Origin: an uncultured Myxococcales bacterium
GTDB taxonomy: Bacteria; Myxococcota_A; UBA9042
Assembly: GCA_903924465.1 (NCBI GenBank)
Contig: CAIYBN010000142.1
Span: 46,667-110,666, forward strand
Direction of reading: 5' to 3'
DNA length: 64,000 nt
This document shows, in pieces, positions 50,228 to 58,707 of this stretch (the stretch's first letter is position 1; the number at the start of each line of letters is the position of its first letter). The notes beneath the pieces were generated by a model that was given only the letters and a program-made list of their open reading frames with translations, was not told the origin of the DNA and did no database searches. The position numbers and the translations under genes are program-made.

Positions 50228-51706
50228 CTACGGCTTCGGCTGGCTGTACGGCATCCCCAGGTAGATCGACCCGGAGTACACCCAGCTGTGCTCGATCAGG
50301 TACTTCTCCGGCGTCGCGCCGAGGAACGGTCGCAAGTGATTCGGCACAATCCGCACATCGACGCGGTACACGCCCGGCTTCTGCACCGCGAAGTCGAAAT
50401 CCTTGGTGTCGGACGCAACCGTCTCCCATCCGTCCTGAACTGCGCGCAACAACTTCGCAGTGATAACTGGCTGTTCGGCGAGCTTGCCGTAGACCCGCGG
50501 CACGCCGACATGCAGCGTGACGCCTTGTTCGCTCGTGAGTTCCGCGCCCATCTCGTAGGTCTGGCCTGCCAGTTTCGCGGCGAAGTCAAAGCCGACCGGA
50601 TAGCCGAAAAACAGGAACGCATTCCAGATGCGCCCGGCAGCCAGCGCTTCCTTGTAGGTACGGTCGTCGGGCGCGTCGGCCTTGTCCGCCGGAATCAGAA
50701 AGAAATTGCCGAACCAGTGGAACAGTCGCCGGTACGAATCGCCGCGTTCGCCATCGGCCATCATCATGGGCAGCGAGTTGCGATGCGCGTTGGGCCCAAT
50801 GAAGTTGAACACTTTTTGGCGCAGCACAGTGTCCGACCAATACTGCATGTTTTCAGTACCTTCGCGGAATATCGCGAGGATCGCCAGCTCCGGCGCCGGG
50901 CTATGGTCCGGGTCGCTGCTGAAGTCCGCATAGGCCGCCAACACATCGCCCATGTGCGCTTTCATGTCGGTCGCGGGGTTGTAAACCTCGTAGCCATCCC
51001 AACGGTGCGCCGCAACGTCCGCGCGGGCCCAGTCGCTCACGTACGCGACGGCCACCAACGCGTTGCCCTTCTGGCGGAATTCGTCAAATGCCACGTCGGT
51101 TTTCTGCCCGTACAGATCCTGACGCTCGGCCGACGTCGCCCGCAGGTGCTTTTCCAAGCCCAGCACCAGGTTGTGGTTGTCGAACCCCGGCGCCAACAGC
51201 AGCGTGTGGCCATCCTTGCATTTCAAGTTGTTGGCCACCGGCGCGCCGTCCCGCGTGATCAGTTGGTCGCCTTGTCCGGGCTCGTACAGCAGCTCTTCCG
51301 GGTATTCGTAGTCGCAGAACAGGCCCGCGTTGTGGTCGGTCAGGAACAGCACGTCCAGCCCGGTCTGGCAGATGCCATCGCGGAAGTCCCAGAAGCACTG
51401 CTCATTGCGCGCGCCGGTCTCGCCATCGACGCGCGGCGAACCGTCGCAGGCGTCGTGGGAGAAAACAGAATGGCCGTGGAGCTGCCCTTGCTTGACCACA
51501 AAGCCGCGGATCGGCGCGACGTCCTTGGACAGCCGCACCATTTTCGGGTCATACGGCGGCTCGTTGGCGGCGGGATCGACCGTCACGTCGACGATCGGAA
51601 TGTCCGTTTGCGCCGTGGCGTCCGTGGCGACCGCCGTGGCCTTGCTGCACGCCGGGCTTGCCAGCCCAAGCGCCGCCAAAATCACCAGCCCATTCATCAC
51701 CTTCAT
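50228..51706 (-). CDS. PHP-domain-like lipoprotein
   Basis: A 492-residue lipoprotein (lipobox SPAC, Cys20). Residues ~75-330 resemble the polymerase-and-histidinol-phosphatase (PHP) metal-dependent phosphoesterase fold, with HGH in GQLHGHSVFSHD, VLFLTDHNAG and later His/Asp residues. A C-terminal ~130-residue beta-rich portion follows. Proteins of this type in related bacteria are annotated only as PHP or metallo-dependent hydrolase-like; no substrate is known. GAGGAGG lies close before the ATG. It is convergent with the nucleotidase gene and ten bases downstream of the beta-propeller lipoprotein gene. Confidence 0.76.
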   Translation of the reverse strand: MKVMNGLVILAALGLASPACSKATAVATDATAQTDIPIVDVTVDPAANEPPYDPKMVRLSKDVAPIRGFVVKQGQLHGHSVFSHDACDGSPRVDGETGARNEQCFWDFRDGICQTGLDVLFLTDHNAGLFCDYEYPEELLYEPGQGDQLITRDGAPVANNLKCKDGHTLLLAPGFDNHNLVLGLEKHLRATSAERQDLYGQKTDVAFDEFRQKGNALVAVAYVSDWARADVAAHRWDGYEVYNPATDMKAHMGDVLAAYADFSSDPDHSPAPELAILAIFREGTENMQYWSDTVLRQKVFNFIGPNAHRNSLPMMMADGERGDSYRRLFHWFGNFFLIPADKADAPDDRTYKEALAAGRIWNAFLFFGYPVGFDFAAKLAGQTYEMGAELTSEQGVTLHVGVPRVYGKLAEQPVITAKLLRAVQDGWETVASDTKDFDFAVQKPGVYRVDVRIVPNHLRPFLGATPEKYLIEHSWVYSGSIYLGMPYSQPKP

Positions 51707-51716
51707 CGGTTCCTCC

Positions 51717-52871
51717 TCACGGCAATTGCCAAGCCAAAACAGCCGATTTCAGACCGTTGCCCACGTACACCGTCTTGCTGTCCGGCGAAAATGCCAGCGC
51801 GGCCACCTCGGGCACCGGCAGGATCGCCGTCGGATGCGCAATATTGCTCTGGATGCTCGCCACGTCGTACAGCTTGGCGCCACCCGTCAAGGTACCAACG
51901 ACGAAGCGCTTGCCATCCGGCGCCCACGCCACCGACAGCACCGTGTCCGTGTCCACGCCCTGCGCGAGCGGCTTGCCGGTTTGAGCGTCGTAGATGAAAA
52001 CCAGGTTCCAGCACGCGGCGAGGAGTGTTTGGCCATCGGGAGCGAAATCGACGCTCATGCTCGTGCATTCCAGCGTGATCGGCGTGGCCGGCGCCGCCAG
52101 ATCAAACAGCTTCACATCGCCGTGAGGGGAGCCGAGACCGTTCTGCCCCGTCGCGCTGGCCAACTGTTGCCGGTCGGGCGAGAACGCGATGCTGCGATGC
52201 CGCGCCTTTTGGGGCCCCGGATGCGCCAGCTCGCCCACAAGCGCGCCCGCGGGCGAGTAGAGGCGGATCTGCGCGTCTGTCGCCGCGGCGATCTGCTTGC
52301 CGTCCGGCGAGGCCGCCACAGGACCGGCCGCGCCATCCAGGACGGTCACAGTCGCGCCATCCGCCAAGGACAGCAGCAGGGTCGGCGTCGTCCCGACGAC
52401 AAGCACCGTCGCATCGCCCGGGAGCAGTGCCACGCTCTGCGCAAAGCCGTCATGCAACCAGAGCAGTTTCTGGCCCGCGACCTGCCACAGCTGCGTTGCA
52501 CCGGCAGTTCCATCCGGATTGCCCAACGTCACGGCCACATGCACGGCGTCGGCGTCCAGCGCAGTCACGCCGCCCATGTTCGGCAAGGTCCACTCGACGA
52601 CGCTGCCGGGCACGGCGCCGCACGCGCCCGCGTTGCACGCGCCCCATGTGGCGCCCGCTGGCGTGCATTTTTTGCCCTGCGCTTTGGGCTTGCAGCCGTC
52701 GCAACAGGTATCCGTGGTCGCGCAGGTACAGGCGCTCGTGCCCGTGTCGACAGCGTTTGCTGCGTCTGCCGCGACGTCAGAATCCTGCGTCGTTGGCGCC
52801 GGCGCACAGCCCATCCAACACGCCACGCCTGCCATCAGCCACGTTCCAACTTGCCTCTGCCTCGTTCGCAT
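51717..52871 (-). CDS. WD40-like beta-propeller lipoprotein
   Basis: A 384-residue predicted lipoprotein; the signal contains MAGVACWMGC, with Cys18 or Cys22 as the lipid site. A short Cys-rich segment (CTCATTDTCCDGCKPKA) is followed by at least five WD40-type blades, for example ASPDGKQIAAATDAQIRLYS, SVAWAPDGKRFVVGTL and ALAFSPDSKTVYVGNG. It is probably a surface scaffold or binding propeller. No strong ribosome site was seen before the ATG at 52871. It is cotranscribed with the PHP-like gene and divergent from the next lipoprotein gene. Confidence 0.78.
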   Translation of the reverse strand: MRTRQRQVGTWLMAGVACWMGCAPAPTTQDSDVAADAANAVDTGTSACTCATTDTCCDGCKPKAQGKKCTPAGATWGACNAGACGAVPGSVVEWTLPNMGGVTALDADAVHVAVTLGNPDGTAGATQLWQVAGQKLLWLHDGFAQSVALLPGDATVLVVGTTPTLLLSLADGATVTVLDGAAGPVAASPDGKQIAAATDAQIRLYSPAGALVGELAHPGPQKARHRSIAFSPDRQQLASATGQNGLGSPHGDVKLFDLAAPATPITLECTSMSVDFAPDGQTLLAACWNLVFIYDAQTGKPLAQGVDTDTVLSVAWAPDGKRFVVGTLTGGAKLYDVASIQSNIAHPTAILPVPEVAALAFSPDSKTVYVGNGLKSAVLAWQLP

Positions 52872-53039
52872 CGCGCCAGCACATCGCGTCCGGTACCAGA
52901 GCCGGGTGGCGGCGAGGATCGTCGCGCCTTGTGACGAATCCGTGCGGGACCTGTTGCACCTGCGCGACAATCCCCGGCGTCGTCGGATTGGCACAAAACG
53001 TTCATCCGTACGTCGTGGACCGCGGGCAGATTCCGCGCC

Positions 53040-54770
53040 ATGCGCAACTTCCTTTTTTCCATGCTCCTCGTCTCCTGCGGTCACGCCACCGCGACAACCT
53101 CCAACGATACCGAAACAGGTGCCGACGTGTCCGGCGGCGATGCGACCGACTCGTTCGGTGGCGATGCGTCAGCCGACGCTGGGCTGCCGCCGTTGCCTGC
53201 CCCGACCATCACGCTTCCGGCCGCGTGTGGCGTCGGTGGCCCGCAATTCTGCAACCCGCTGGACGGTCAAGGCTGCGAGGTGGGCAGGACCTGTGACTTG
53301 GCCGCCGACGGAACCTGGCAGTGCGTGGCAGCAGGTGATGCAGTCGGCGAAGGCGCCACATGCAGCGGCCTGACCGGTCCGTTCTGCGGCAAGGGTTTGA
53401 CCTGCTTCGGGACGCTGGGCTCGTCGGCAACTTGCAAAAAGCTGTGCTGCGGAGCCGGTTCGTGCGGCGCCAGCCCGTGCACGCCACTGGACGCGATCGG
53501 CATCAGCAAGGGTGGAGTCGGCATCTGCGCGGCCAACCTTCCAGAGCCGGTCACGCTCGGCAACCAGTCCGGAGGCGTGGAAGGCCGCGGATTCGTCAAG
53601 ACGTGGAAGACCTGGCGCGAGGCCCTCGCCCTACAGATGGCTTACTATGCGACGGCTTGCGACGACGTGGGCGGCTACCCGCTGCTCGCCAGCGCCACAC
53701 ACTTTGGCAGCGATTGCAACGCGTCGGGCAGTTCAGAAGTCATCCCCGCGATGCAGGACGGCACGGCGATCCTCTCCTACCTCGAATACGACGCATTCAC
53801 CGGCCACGTCGACCCGCGCTGGATCAAGACGGCGCTGCGCTATGGCGATTATCTGGTGAACGAAGCGGTCACGCCAAACGACGGCAAATGGCCAGGCGTG
53901 TTCCGCTCCACCGGCAAGCCCATGACGTTTCCTCAGGCGCCGGACTGCGGTATCCGCTCTGACCAGCCCTACGAAATTGAGCCAGATAAGTTGGGCATCG
54001 CCGGCTATGCGCTGCTTCGCTTGACGGCGGTGACGGGCGTCCAGAAGTACGCCATCGCGGCGCTGCACAACGCGACCGTGCTGGCGCAGAACATGACGGA
54101 CGGCAGCGCGACAACTTCGCCTTGGCCATTTCGCGTCGACTATCGTGACAATACGCCGAACGGCGACATCTCCGGCAACATGGTCTGGAACCTGCGCCTG
54201 TTCGACACGCTGATTGCCGGCGGCCGCTTTGAGCTGCAGCCGGCGCGTGACAAGCTGTGGAAGTGGATGCGCGACGTGCAAATTCCCAACGCGGCCGGCG
54301 ATGGCATGCTGTGGGCGCAGTTTTTCGAGGACCAGGTACTGCCGAACAACCGCACGGCCTGGGCCCCGGCGGCGACGGCGAGCTACCTGCTGGAGCGCCG
54401 CGAGCAGCTCGACCCGGACTGGCAGAAGCACGCGGAGATCCTACTGAAGTTCGTCGAGGCGAATTTCGTTGACGCTTGGCAAGGTTTTCCCCTGTGCATC
54501 GAGCAGGACTTCGACCGCAAGCCCTACGGCGGCGTGCTGTCCACGTACGCGCAGGCGGAGGCGCGCTATGCGGCGCTCACGGGCGACGCGGACCGGCGCG
54601 CGCGGGCTTACATGGCGATTGCACTGCTGATTCAGTCGGTCAACAGCAACGGCTGTCCGGGCCATCGCGCGCTCGACGGCGGCTGCGGCGGCTGGCAGGA
54701 GGATGCGCATACGGACCGCGTGCACAACATTCTGGCTGTACTGAGCGCGTTTCCGGGCTGGGCGGATTGA
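53040..54770 (+). CDS. lipoprotein with Cys-rich head and alpha/alpha-toroid-like domain
   Basis: A 576-residue protein with a very short lipoprotein signal (MRNFLFSMLLVSC), a Gly/Asp/Ala linker, a Cys-rich segment (residues ~60-150) and a helical C-terminal domain of ~390 residues. The helical part (for example RWIKTALRYGDYLVNEAV, GIAGYALLRLTAVTG, PAATASYLLERREQL) has the look of a six-hairpin glycosidase or terpene-cyclase-like toroid. No catalytic residues can be assigned. It may act on polysaccharides at the cell surface (inference). Confidence 0.72.
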   Translation: MRNFLFSMLLVSCGHATATTSNDTETGADVSGGDATDSFGGDASADAGLPPLPAPTITLPAACGVGGPQFCNPLDGQGCEVGRTCDLAADGTWQCVAAGDAVGEGATCSGLTGPFCGKGLTCFGTLGSSATCKKLCCGAGSCGASPCTPLDAIGISKGGVGICAANLPEPVTLGNQSGGVEGRGFVKTWKTWREALALQMAYYATACDDVGGYPLLASATHFGSDCNASGSSEVIPAMQDGTAILSYLEYDAFTGHVDPRWIKTALRYGDYLVNEAVTPNDGKWPGVFRSTGKPMTFPQAPDCGIRSDQPYEIEPDKLGIAGYALLRLTAVTGVQKYAIAALHNATVLAQNMTDGSATTSPWPFRVDYRDNTPNGDISGNMVWNLRLFDTLIAGGRFELQPARDKLWKWMRDVQIPNAAGDGMLWAQFFEDQVLPNNRTAWAPAATASYLLERREQLDPDWQKHAEILLKFVEANFVDAWQGFPLCIEQDFDRKPYGGVLSTYAQAEARYAALTGDADRRARAYMAIALLIQSVNSNGCPGHRALDGGCGGWQEDAHTDRVHNILAVLSAFPGWAD

Positions 54771-54836
54771 CGCATCGCGTCCCATGCGCAAACAGGCGTC
54801 GGAATCGTCGTGTGTTCCGCAGGCGCCGGTCCAGCG

Positions 54837-55319
54837 CTACGCCTCCCGCCGCACCAGACTGGCACGGTCCAGGTGCGATCCCGCATTCGGCCTCCGCGAC
54901 GCGTCCTCCAACCGGCGCACTGCAGGGCTGTCATCGCGCACGTCGTCGGCGCGCAGCACCCACACGGTTGAGATGTCGGCATCCGGCCCACGTTCGGCCC
55001 GCGCCAGCAGCAGAAACCGCTTGAGCAGGGGCCCCGTGATAACGCAACGCCACAGCCGCGCGCGGATTTGCCACACAGTCGCTCCCAGGCTGACGCCAAC
55101 CGTCACGCGCCGATCGCGCCAGATGGCGTGCACCAAATCCTGGCTCAGCTCGCTCGAATCCAACTCCTCGGCAAACGCCAGCTCACCGTTCTCCAGAACC
55201 GTCAACGACGGCCGAATCGCCAGATGCGGCGTGCCGTCGGGATCGACGGTCGCAAGCAGCTTCACGCTTGCAGGATCCCTCAGCAGTTCCAGTACTTCAT
55301 CGGGCAGTGACGCCATCAT
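54837..55319 (-). CDS. pyridoxamine 5'-phosphate oxidase-fold protein
   Basis: A 160-residue split-barrel flavin- or deazaflavin-binding-fold protein. The N-terminal segment LLATVDPDGTPHLAIRPSL is typical of the PNPOx-like/general stress FMN-binding family. The true PNPOx active-site set is not apparent, so a specific reaction cannot be named. AGAGGAGAGG precedes tandem ATGs at 55319. It is third in an operon after the radical SAM-like gene, with a 14-base gap. Confidence 0.78.
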   Translation of the reverse strand: MMASLPDEVLELLRDPASVKLLATVDPDGTPHLAIRPSLTVLENGELAFAEELDSSELSQDLVHAIWRDRRVTVGVSLGATVWQIRARLWRCVITGPLLKRFLLLARAERGPDADISTVWVLRADDVRDDSPAVRRLEDASRRPNAGSHLDRASLVRREA

Positions 55320-55333
55320 CCTCTCCTCTCGCG

Positions 55334-56599
55334 CTACGCGATGCGCTCAAGGTCGCTGTCGCCGTGGTTGCCGCAATGCCGGTAGTCGTCGTTCACCGAC
55401 GTCAGCCCGTACGCGCGCTTGATGTCGCGCAGGCCTTTGATGAGCCTGGCGTAGAACTCCAGCGGCGGCTGCGGCTGGCCGTGGAACTGCGACCCGCGCC
55501 AGGGAATCCACACCAGGCTCAGGTAGACAACGCCGTGCTTGGCAAAGAACTCGCAAGCCTCGAAATGCGACGCCAACGCTTCATCCAGCGTCTTGAAGCC
55601 ATGCGGCTGCGCCAGTTCCACGCCGGCCACCGCATTCGTGTAGACGTTGCCCGGTCCAAAGATGTCGACCGCGTCGAGCGCGCTGCGAATCCACCAGTCG
55701 CGGCCGTTGTACTTGGCCTTGCCGGGGCAGATCCAGTCAAACAGCTTGGGATCCCAGACCTCAATGTCGGGACAGTACGACGTCAAGCCGGTTTCGTCGT
55801 GCAAGCGCTGCAACTGGCGCTTGTCGTACCCGCAGCCGATCAGCTCGCTGGCGAAACGGCGACCCTGAAAATTGCGGCCGATGGCTTGTAGTGCCTCAAT
55901 CTGTCGATCCACCTCGAAATCAAACGTATGTTCACCGCGCGGATCTGCGCCGCTCGTCAGCATGATCTGCGAGAAACGCCCGGGTTCCTTGAGCGCTTCG
56001 CGGACCGTCTCAAAGATATCCTCTGGATCAACCTGCCGCGGAAACTTGCCGTCCGCCAGCGCTTTCGACGCCGTCACGTCCGTGAAGTAGGCGCAGTAGC
56101 GACATTGGTTGCCGCCTTCCCAAAAATGACAAAAGCGATAGGGATTGATGTCAATGCGCTGTGGCCGCGCCGTGGCGATGCTCTCCATCGGCGTGCCGCG
56201 GCTCGTGCGTTTGCCGTAAAAGTCGGGGCGCGGCGAGAAGTCCACTTCGTCGAGGAATTCGTCGCCGTCATAGAGCAGGAAGCGGCCATCCTGATGATCG
56301 ACCGTGTAGGAATTGTTGTATTCGGCGCCGGCGAGCACCAGCACCGATGTGCCATCGCGCAACAGCAGCGGCCCGGGCGCATTCTTGGGCGCGGTGTGGC
56401 CGGTGTGGACATAGTCCCCTTGGCCGTAAATGACATAGCTGCGGCTATAGTCGTACAGCGGATCCTGAACCGCTTCGAGCGCTGCGGGCGTCAAACGCAA
56501 GCCGCGGCGCTGCAGATCCATCTTCAGCAGAATGAACAACGGAATTTCCGGATGCAATGCCGCGACTTCTCGCGGTCCCGGCTCATGGCTGCGCGTCAA
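55334..56599 (-). CDS. radical SAM-like protein with CX8CX2C cluster motif
   Basis: A 421-residue protein of unrecognised subfamily. Three cysteines at 157, 166 and 169 (FCHFWEGGNQCRYC) precede a TIM-barrel-like region with SQIMLTSGADPRG and TGLTSYCPDIEVWDP. This suggests a radical SAM enzyme with a widened CX8CX2C site instead of CX3CX2C. The start is taken as TTG 56599 because AAGGAG sits six bases upstream and no ATG in this region has such a site; the next ATG is at residue 27. It overlaps the GNAT gene by 17 bases. Substrate and product are unknown. An alternative is a non-SAM iron-sulfur protein. Confidence 0.7.
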   Translation of the reverse strand: MTRSHEPGPREVAALHPEIPLFILLKMDLQRRGLRLTPAALEAVQDPLYDYSRSYVIYGQGDYVHTGHTAPKNAPGPLLLRDGTSVLVLAGAEYNNSYTVDHQDGRFLLYDGDEFLDEVDFSPRPDFYGKRTSRGTPMESIATARPQRIDINPYRFCHFWEGGNQCRYCAYFTDVTASKALADGKFPRQVDPEDIFETVREALKEPGRFSQIMLTSGADPRGEHTFDFEVDRQIEALQAIGRNFQGRRFASELIGCGYDKRQLQRLHDETGLTSYCPDIEVWDPKLFDWICPGKAKYNGRDWWIRSALDAVDIFGPGNVYTNAVAGVELAQPHGFKTLDEALASHFEACEFFAKHGVVYLSLVWIPWRGSQFHGQPQPPLEFYARLIKGLRDIKRAYGLTSVNDDYRHCGNHGDSDLERIA

Positions 56600-57107
56600 G
56601 TTGAACTCCTTCCCGGTGTGCCGGACCTGTGGCTTTGGCGATCCGCAGAAAGTAGTGCGTCGCACTGCGGTTGTACTCTTCGAACCCGAGACGGAAGTAC
56701 AGATTCGCCGCTGGATTTGCCAACAGGCACTGCAAACGAACCGATCGGTTCATGCGCCGCGCCAGACGGATCACCCGTTCCAGCACGGCCGTGCCGAGGC
56801 CATAGCCCTGGTATGCAGGAATGACGTGTACTTGGTCGACATAAACCTCGTTCGTCGACCAGATCAGGCTGAGCCGGCCCACATCGACTCCGTCCCATTG
56901 GATGATCTTCGTGGTCTCCAAGTCGCAGCGATTCTTGTCAAAGTACGCCGCAACGTCGGCCTCGCTCGTCCACGTTTGCCGCACCACAGGCTCCATGGTC
57001 TGCCGCGTGAGCCAGTCGACGAATGGCGCATCGGCTTCGACCGCCGCCCGCAACGTCAGCAGCCCGGCGGCTTGTCGGTTCGCGCTCGTGTCCTCATCCA
57101 GTCTCAT
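56583..57107 (-). CDS. GNAT-family N-acetyltransferase
   Basis: A 174-residue acetyl-CoA-dependent acetyltransferase. The cofactor loop reads VIPAYQGYGLGTAVLERVI (Q-x-x-G-x-G), followed by the NPAANLYFRLGFEEY segment of the GNAT fold. The acceptor is unknown. GGGGGAGG precedes the ATG at 57107. It is first in a three-gene minus-strand operon with the radical SAM-like and PNPOx-fold genes, so it may modify the same substrate or peptide (inference). Confidence 0.88.
   Translation of the reverse strand: MRLDEDTSANRQAAGLLTLRAAVEADAPFVDWLTRQTMEPVVRQTWTSEADVAAYFDKNRCDLETTKIIQWDGVDVGRLSLIWSTNEVYVDQVHVIPAYQGYGLGTAVLERVIRLARRMNRSVRLQCLLANPAANLYFRLGFEEYNRSATHYFLRIAKATGPAHREGVQLDAQP
56606..56611 (-). 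promoter_or_regulatory. ribosome binding site for the TTG-started radical SAM-like gene
   Basis: AAGGAG on the minus strand lies inside the end of the GNAT gene, six bases before TTG 56599. It is the reason for choosing the non-ATG start, and it implies translational coupling with the GNAT gene. Confidence 0.65.
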
Positions 57108-57436
57108 GCGTTCCTCCCCCGGGCCGCGCCGGATAGCGGGGAAGAATGCAAACGCTATGCCATGGTCAATTCGTCGTCGCCAAGTCTGTTTGTTGATAGA
57201 GATAGTTGAGTTCTTGTCCCCGGCGAAAGCGGTGTCGCAGCAGCGGTATCCGTGGCGGATGCTGGCTGACCGTGCTGGCGAGCACAAAGCGACGGCGGCG
57301 CACCGATAGCCGAGGACGCGACCGGGTGCCACGCGGGCGCACCCCGTCCAAACGGCCGGCTCATCGATTCGCTTGACCGCGCGACAAGGCGCAGACAGGC
57401 TGACGTAGTCGCTTGAAGCGACAGGAGAAATGCGCC
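57108..57436. other. divergent intergenic region (329 bp)
   Basis: This is the region between the GNAT operon and the dioxygenase gene. It is less GC-rich around 57155-57215 (GTTTGTTGATAGAG-like stretch), as expected for promoters, but no -35/-10 or -24/-12 pair is clear enough to mark. No RNA gene or convincing small ORF was seen. Confidence 0.6.
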
Positions 57437-58456
57437 ATGCCCACCCACCCCGTGACGGTTCACGCCACGCCGCCCCACAACACCGCGAAAGACCTGATCC
57501 AATACATCACGGAAAACCGTGACGGGCTGGAAGATGCGCTGCTCCGCAACGGTGCGCTGAAGTTCCGCGGCTTCGCGCTGCATACAGCGGAGGACGTGGA
57601 GGAGGTGGCGCTCGCCCTGGATCCGAAGTTGGCTTCCGGCGAGTACCTCGGCACTTCACCCCGCGATGCGCTGACCCGACATGTTCATTCTGCCAGTGAA
57701 CTTCCGGGGTTCTATCCGATCCCTCAGCACTGTGAGATGAGCTTCCTCGCCAACCCGCCGTCGCGCCTGTACTTCGCCTGTCTGTTGCCGTCGCGTTGGG
57801 GTGGCGAGACACCTCTCTGCGACTTCCGACTGGTGTGGCGAGATTTGGACCTGGATGTTCGCAACCGCTTGGAGCGAAAAGGCATTCGCGTCGTGCGCAA
57901 CTACGCTGGACCGGCAACAAGGAGGTCTTTTGATCCCTCGGCGCTCAAGCGCTGGGACGCCATGTTCGGCACGCGGGATCACCAGAAAATCGAGGAAATC
58001 TGCGGTCGTGAAGGCATGACTGCGGAGTGGCTGCCGGACGACAAGCTACGGCTCACCTGCGAGCCATCCGTGATGCGCCTGCACCCGCAGACCGGCGAAC
58101 CCGTGTACTTTTGTCACCTGCAAGTGTTCCAGGTCGACACCCCCGAGGCAGAATTGCGACGCGTGCGCAACCTGCGGAGGAGCGCCCATGCGCGGTTCTG
58201 GCACACCATCGGCCGGCTGGTGACGCATGCGAACAAGCGCTTCAAACGACCGACGGAGCGGGCGATGGACGTGACCCACGCGGACGGCACGCCGATTGCT
58301 TCGGCCGACGTGGAGCACGTGCGCGACGTCATCTGGCGGCACATGGTGGTCGAACCTTGGCAATTGGGCGATTTCGTGGTCATCGACAATCTTTCCACGA
58401 GTCATGGCCGCCTGCCCTACGCCGGACCCCGGACCGTTGTCGTGGCGTGGAGTTGA
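57437..58456 (+). CDS. TauD/clavaminate synthase-like Fe(II)/2-oxoglutarate dioxygenase
   Basis: A 339-residue non-haem iron oxygenase. The metal-binding HxE is His98/Glu100 in PQHCEMSF, the distal His323 is in NLSTSHGRLPYAG and the 2-oxoglutarate Arg is Arg332. The order and spacing fit the TauD/TfdA/CAS-like superfamily. HxE (rather than HxD) and LPSRWGGETPLCD are seen in the clavaminate-synthase-like branch, so taurine itself need not be the substrate. AGGAGA is ten bases before the ATG. It lies 251 bases upstream of the encapsulin gene on the same strand, with a separate promoter between. Confidence 0.85.
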   Translation: MPTHPVTVHATPPHNTAKDLIQYITENRDGLEDALLRNGALKFRGFALHTAEDVEEVALALDPKLASGEYLGTSPRDALTRHVHSASELPGFYPIPQHCEMSFLANPPSRLYFACLLPSRWGGETPLCDFRLVWRDLDLDVRNRLERKGIRVVRNYAGPATRRSFDPSALKRWDAMFGTRDHQKIEEICGREGMTAEWLPDDKLRLTCEPSVMRLHPQTGEPVYFCHLQVFQVDTPEAELRRVRNLRRSAHARFWHTIGRLVTHANKRFKRPTERAMDVTHADGTPIASADVEHVRDVIWRHMVVEPWQLGDFVVIDNLSTSHGRLPYAGPRTVVVAWS

Positions 58457-58532
58457 CGCACCCGGCGCCAAGCCCGTCGAGATGCTGGAACGCCGCCTCG
58501 GCGCCGCCACGCCGCAACCCGCCGTGGTGCGC

Positions 58533-58573
58533 CCGTGACGGCCAACCAGCATCCGTCACGGAAGCGGCCGTGA
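58533..58573 (+). promoter_or_regulatory. paired palindrome, candidate enhancer (UAS) of the encapsulin promoter
   Basis: CCGTGACGG at 58533-58541 and CCGTCACGG at 58553-58561 are reverse complements of each other, and each is itself near-palindromic. A third partial copy (CCGTGA) is at 58568. Starts are 20 bp apart, two helical turns, and ~115 bp upstream of the -24/-12 element, a typical place for a bacterial enhancer-binding protein. The same pair with the same spacing recurs at 61530. It could alternatively be the 3' hairpin of the dioxygenase transcript, but no T-tract follows. Confidence 0.55.
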
Positions 58574-58648
58574 AGCACCCACGTCTGGCCGGCGCTCAAT
58601 TCCAACGATTCCCATTATCATGCCACCTTGATGCGGGAAACAGGTCCT

Positions 58649-58664
58649 TGGCATAGCGTTTGCA
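58649..58664 (+). promoter_or_regulatory. sigma-54 (-24/-12) promoter of the encapsulin operon
   Basis: TGGCAT-N5-TTGCA with exactly ten bases between the GG (58650-58651) and GC (58662-58663) dinucleotides matches the RpoN consensus. It ends 43 bases before the encapsulin ATG, leaving a short leader. Confidence 0.78.
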
Positions 58665-58707
58665 TTCCCCAGCATGGGCCTGCGATGACGGCGCCACGGA
58701 GACTGAG

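Noticed and set aside
57450..57525. Extra CCGTGACGG copies at 57450 and 57517 (and one in nuoF near 6428)
   Set aside because: They lie inside coding sequence as single sites without the 20-bp partner. They show that the 9-mer alone is not rare here, so only the paired copies next to sigma-54 sites are given weight.
57437..58456. Naming the dioxygenase tauD (taurine dioxygenase)
   Set aside because: Only the superfamily ligands can be read. The HxE site and other segments fit other branches, so a taurine substrate is not supported.
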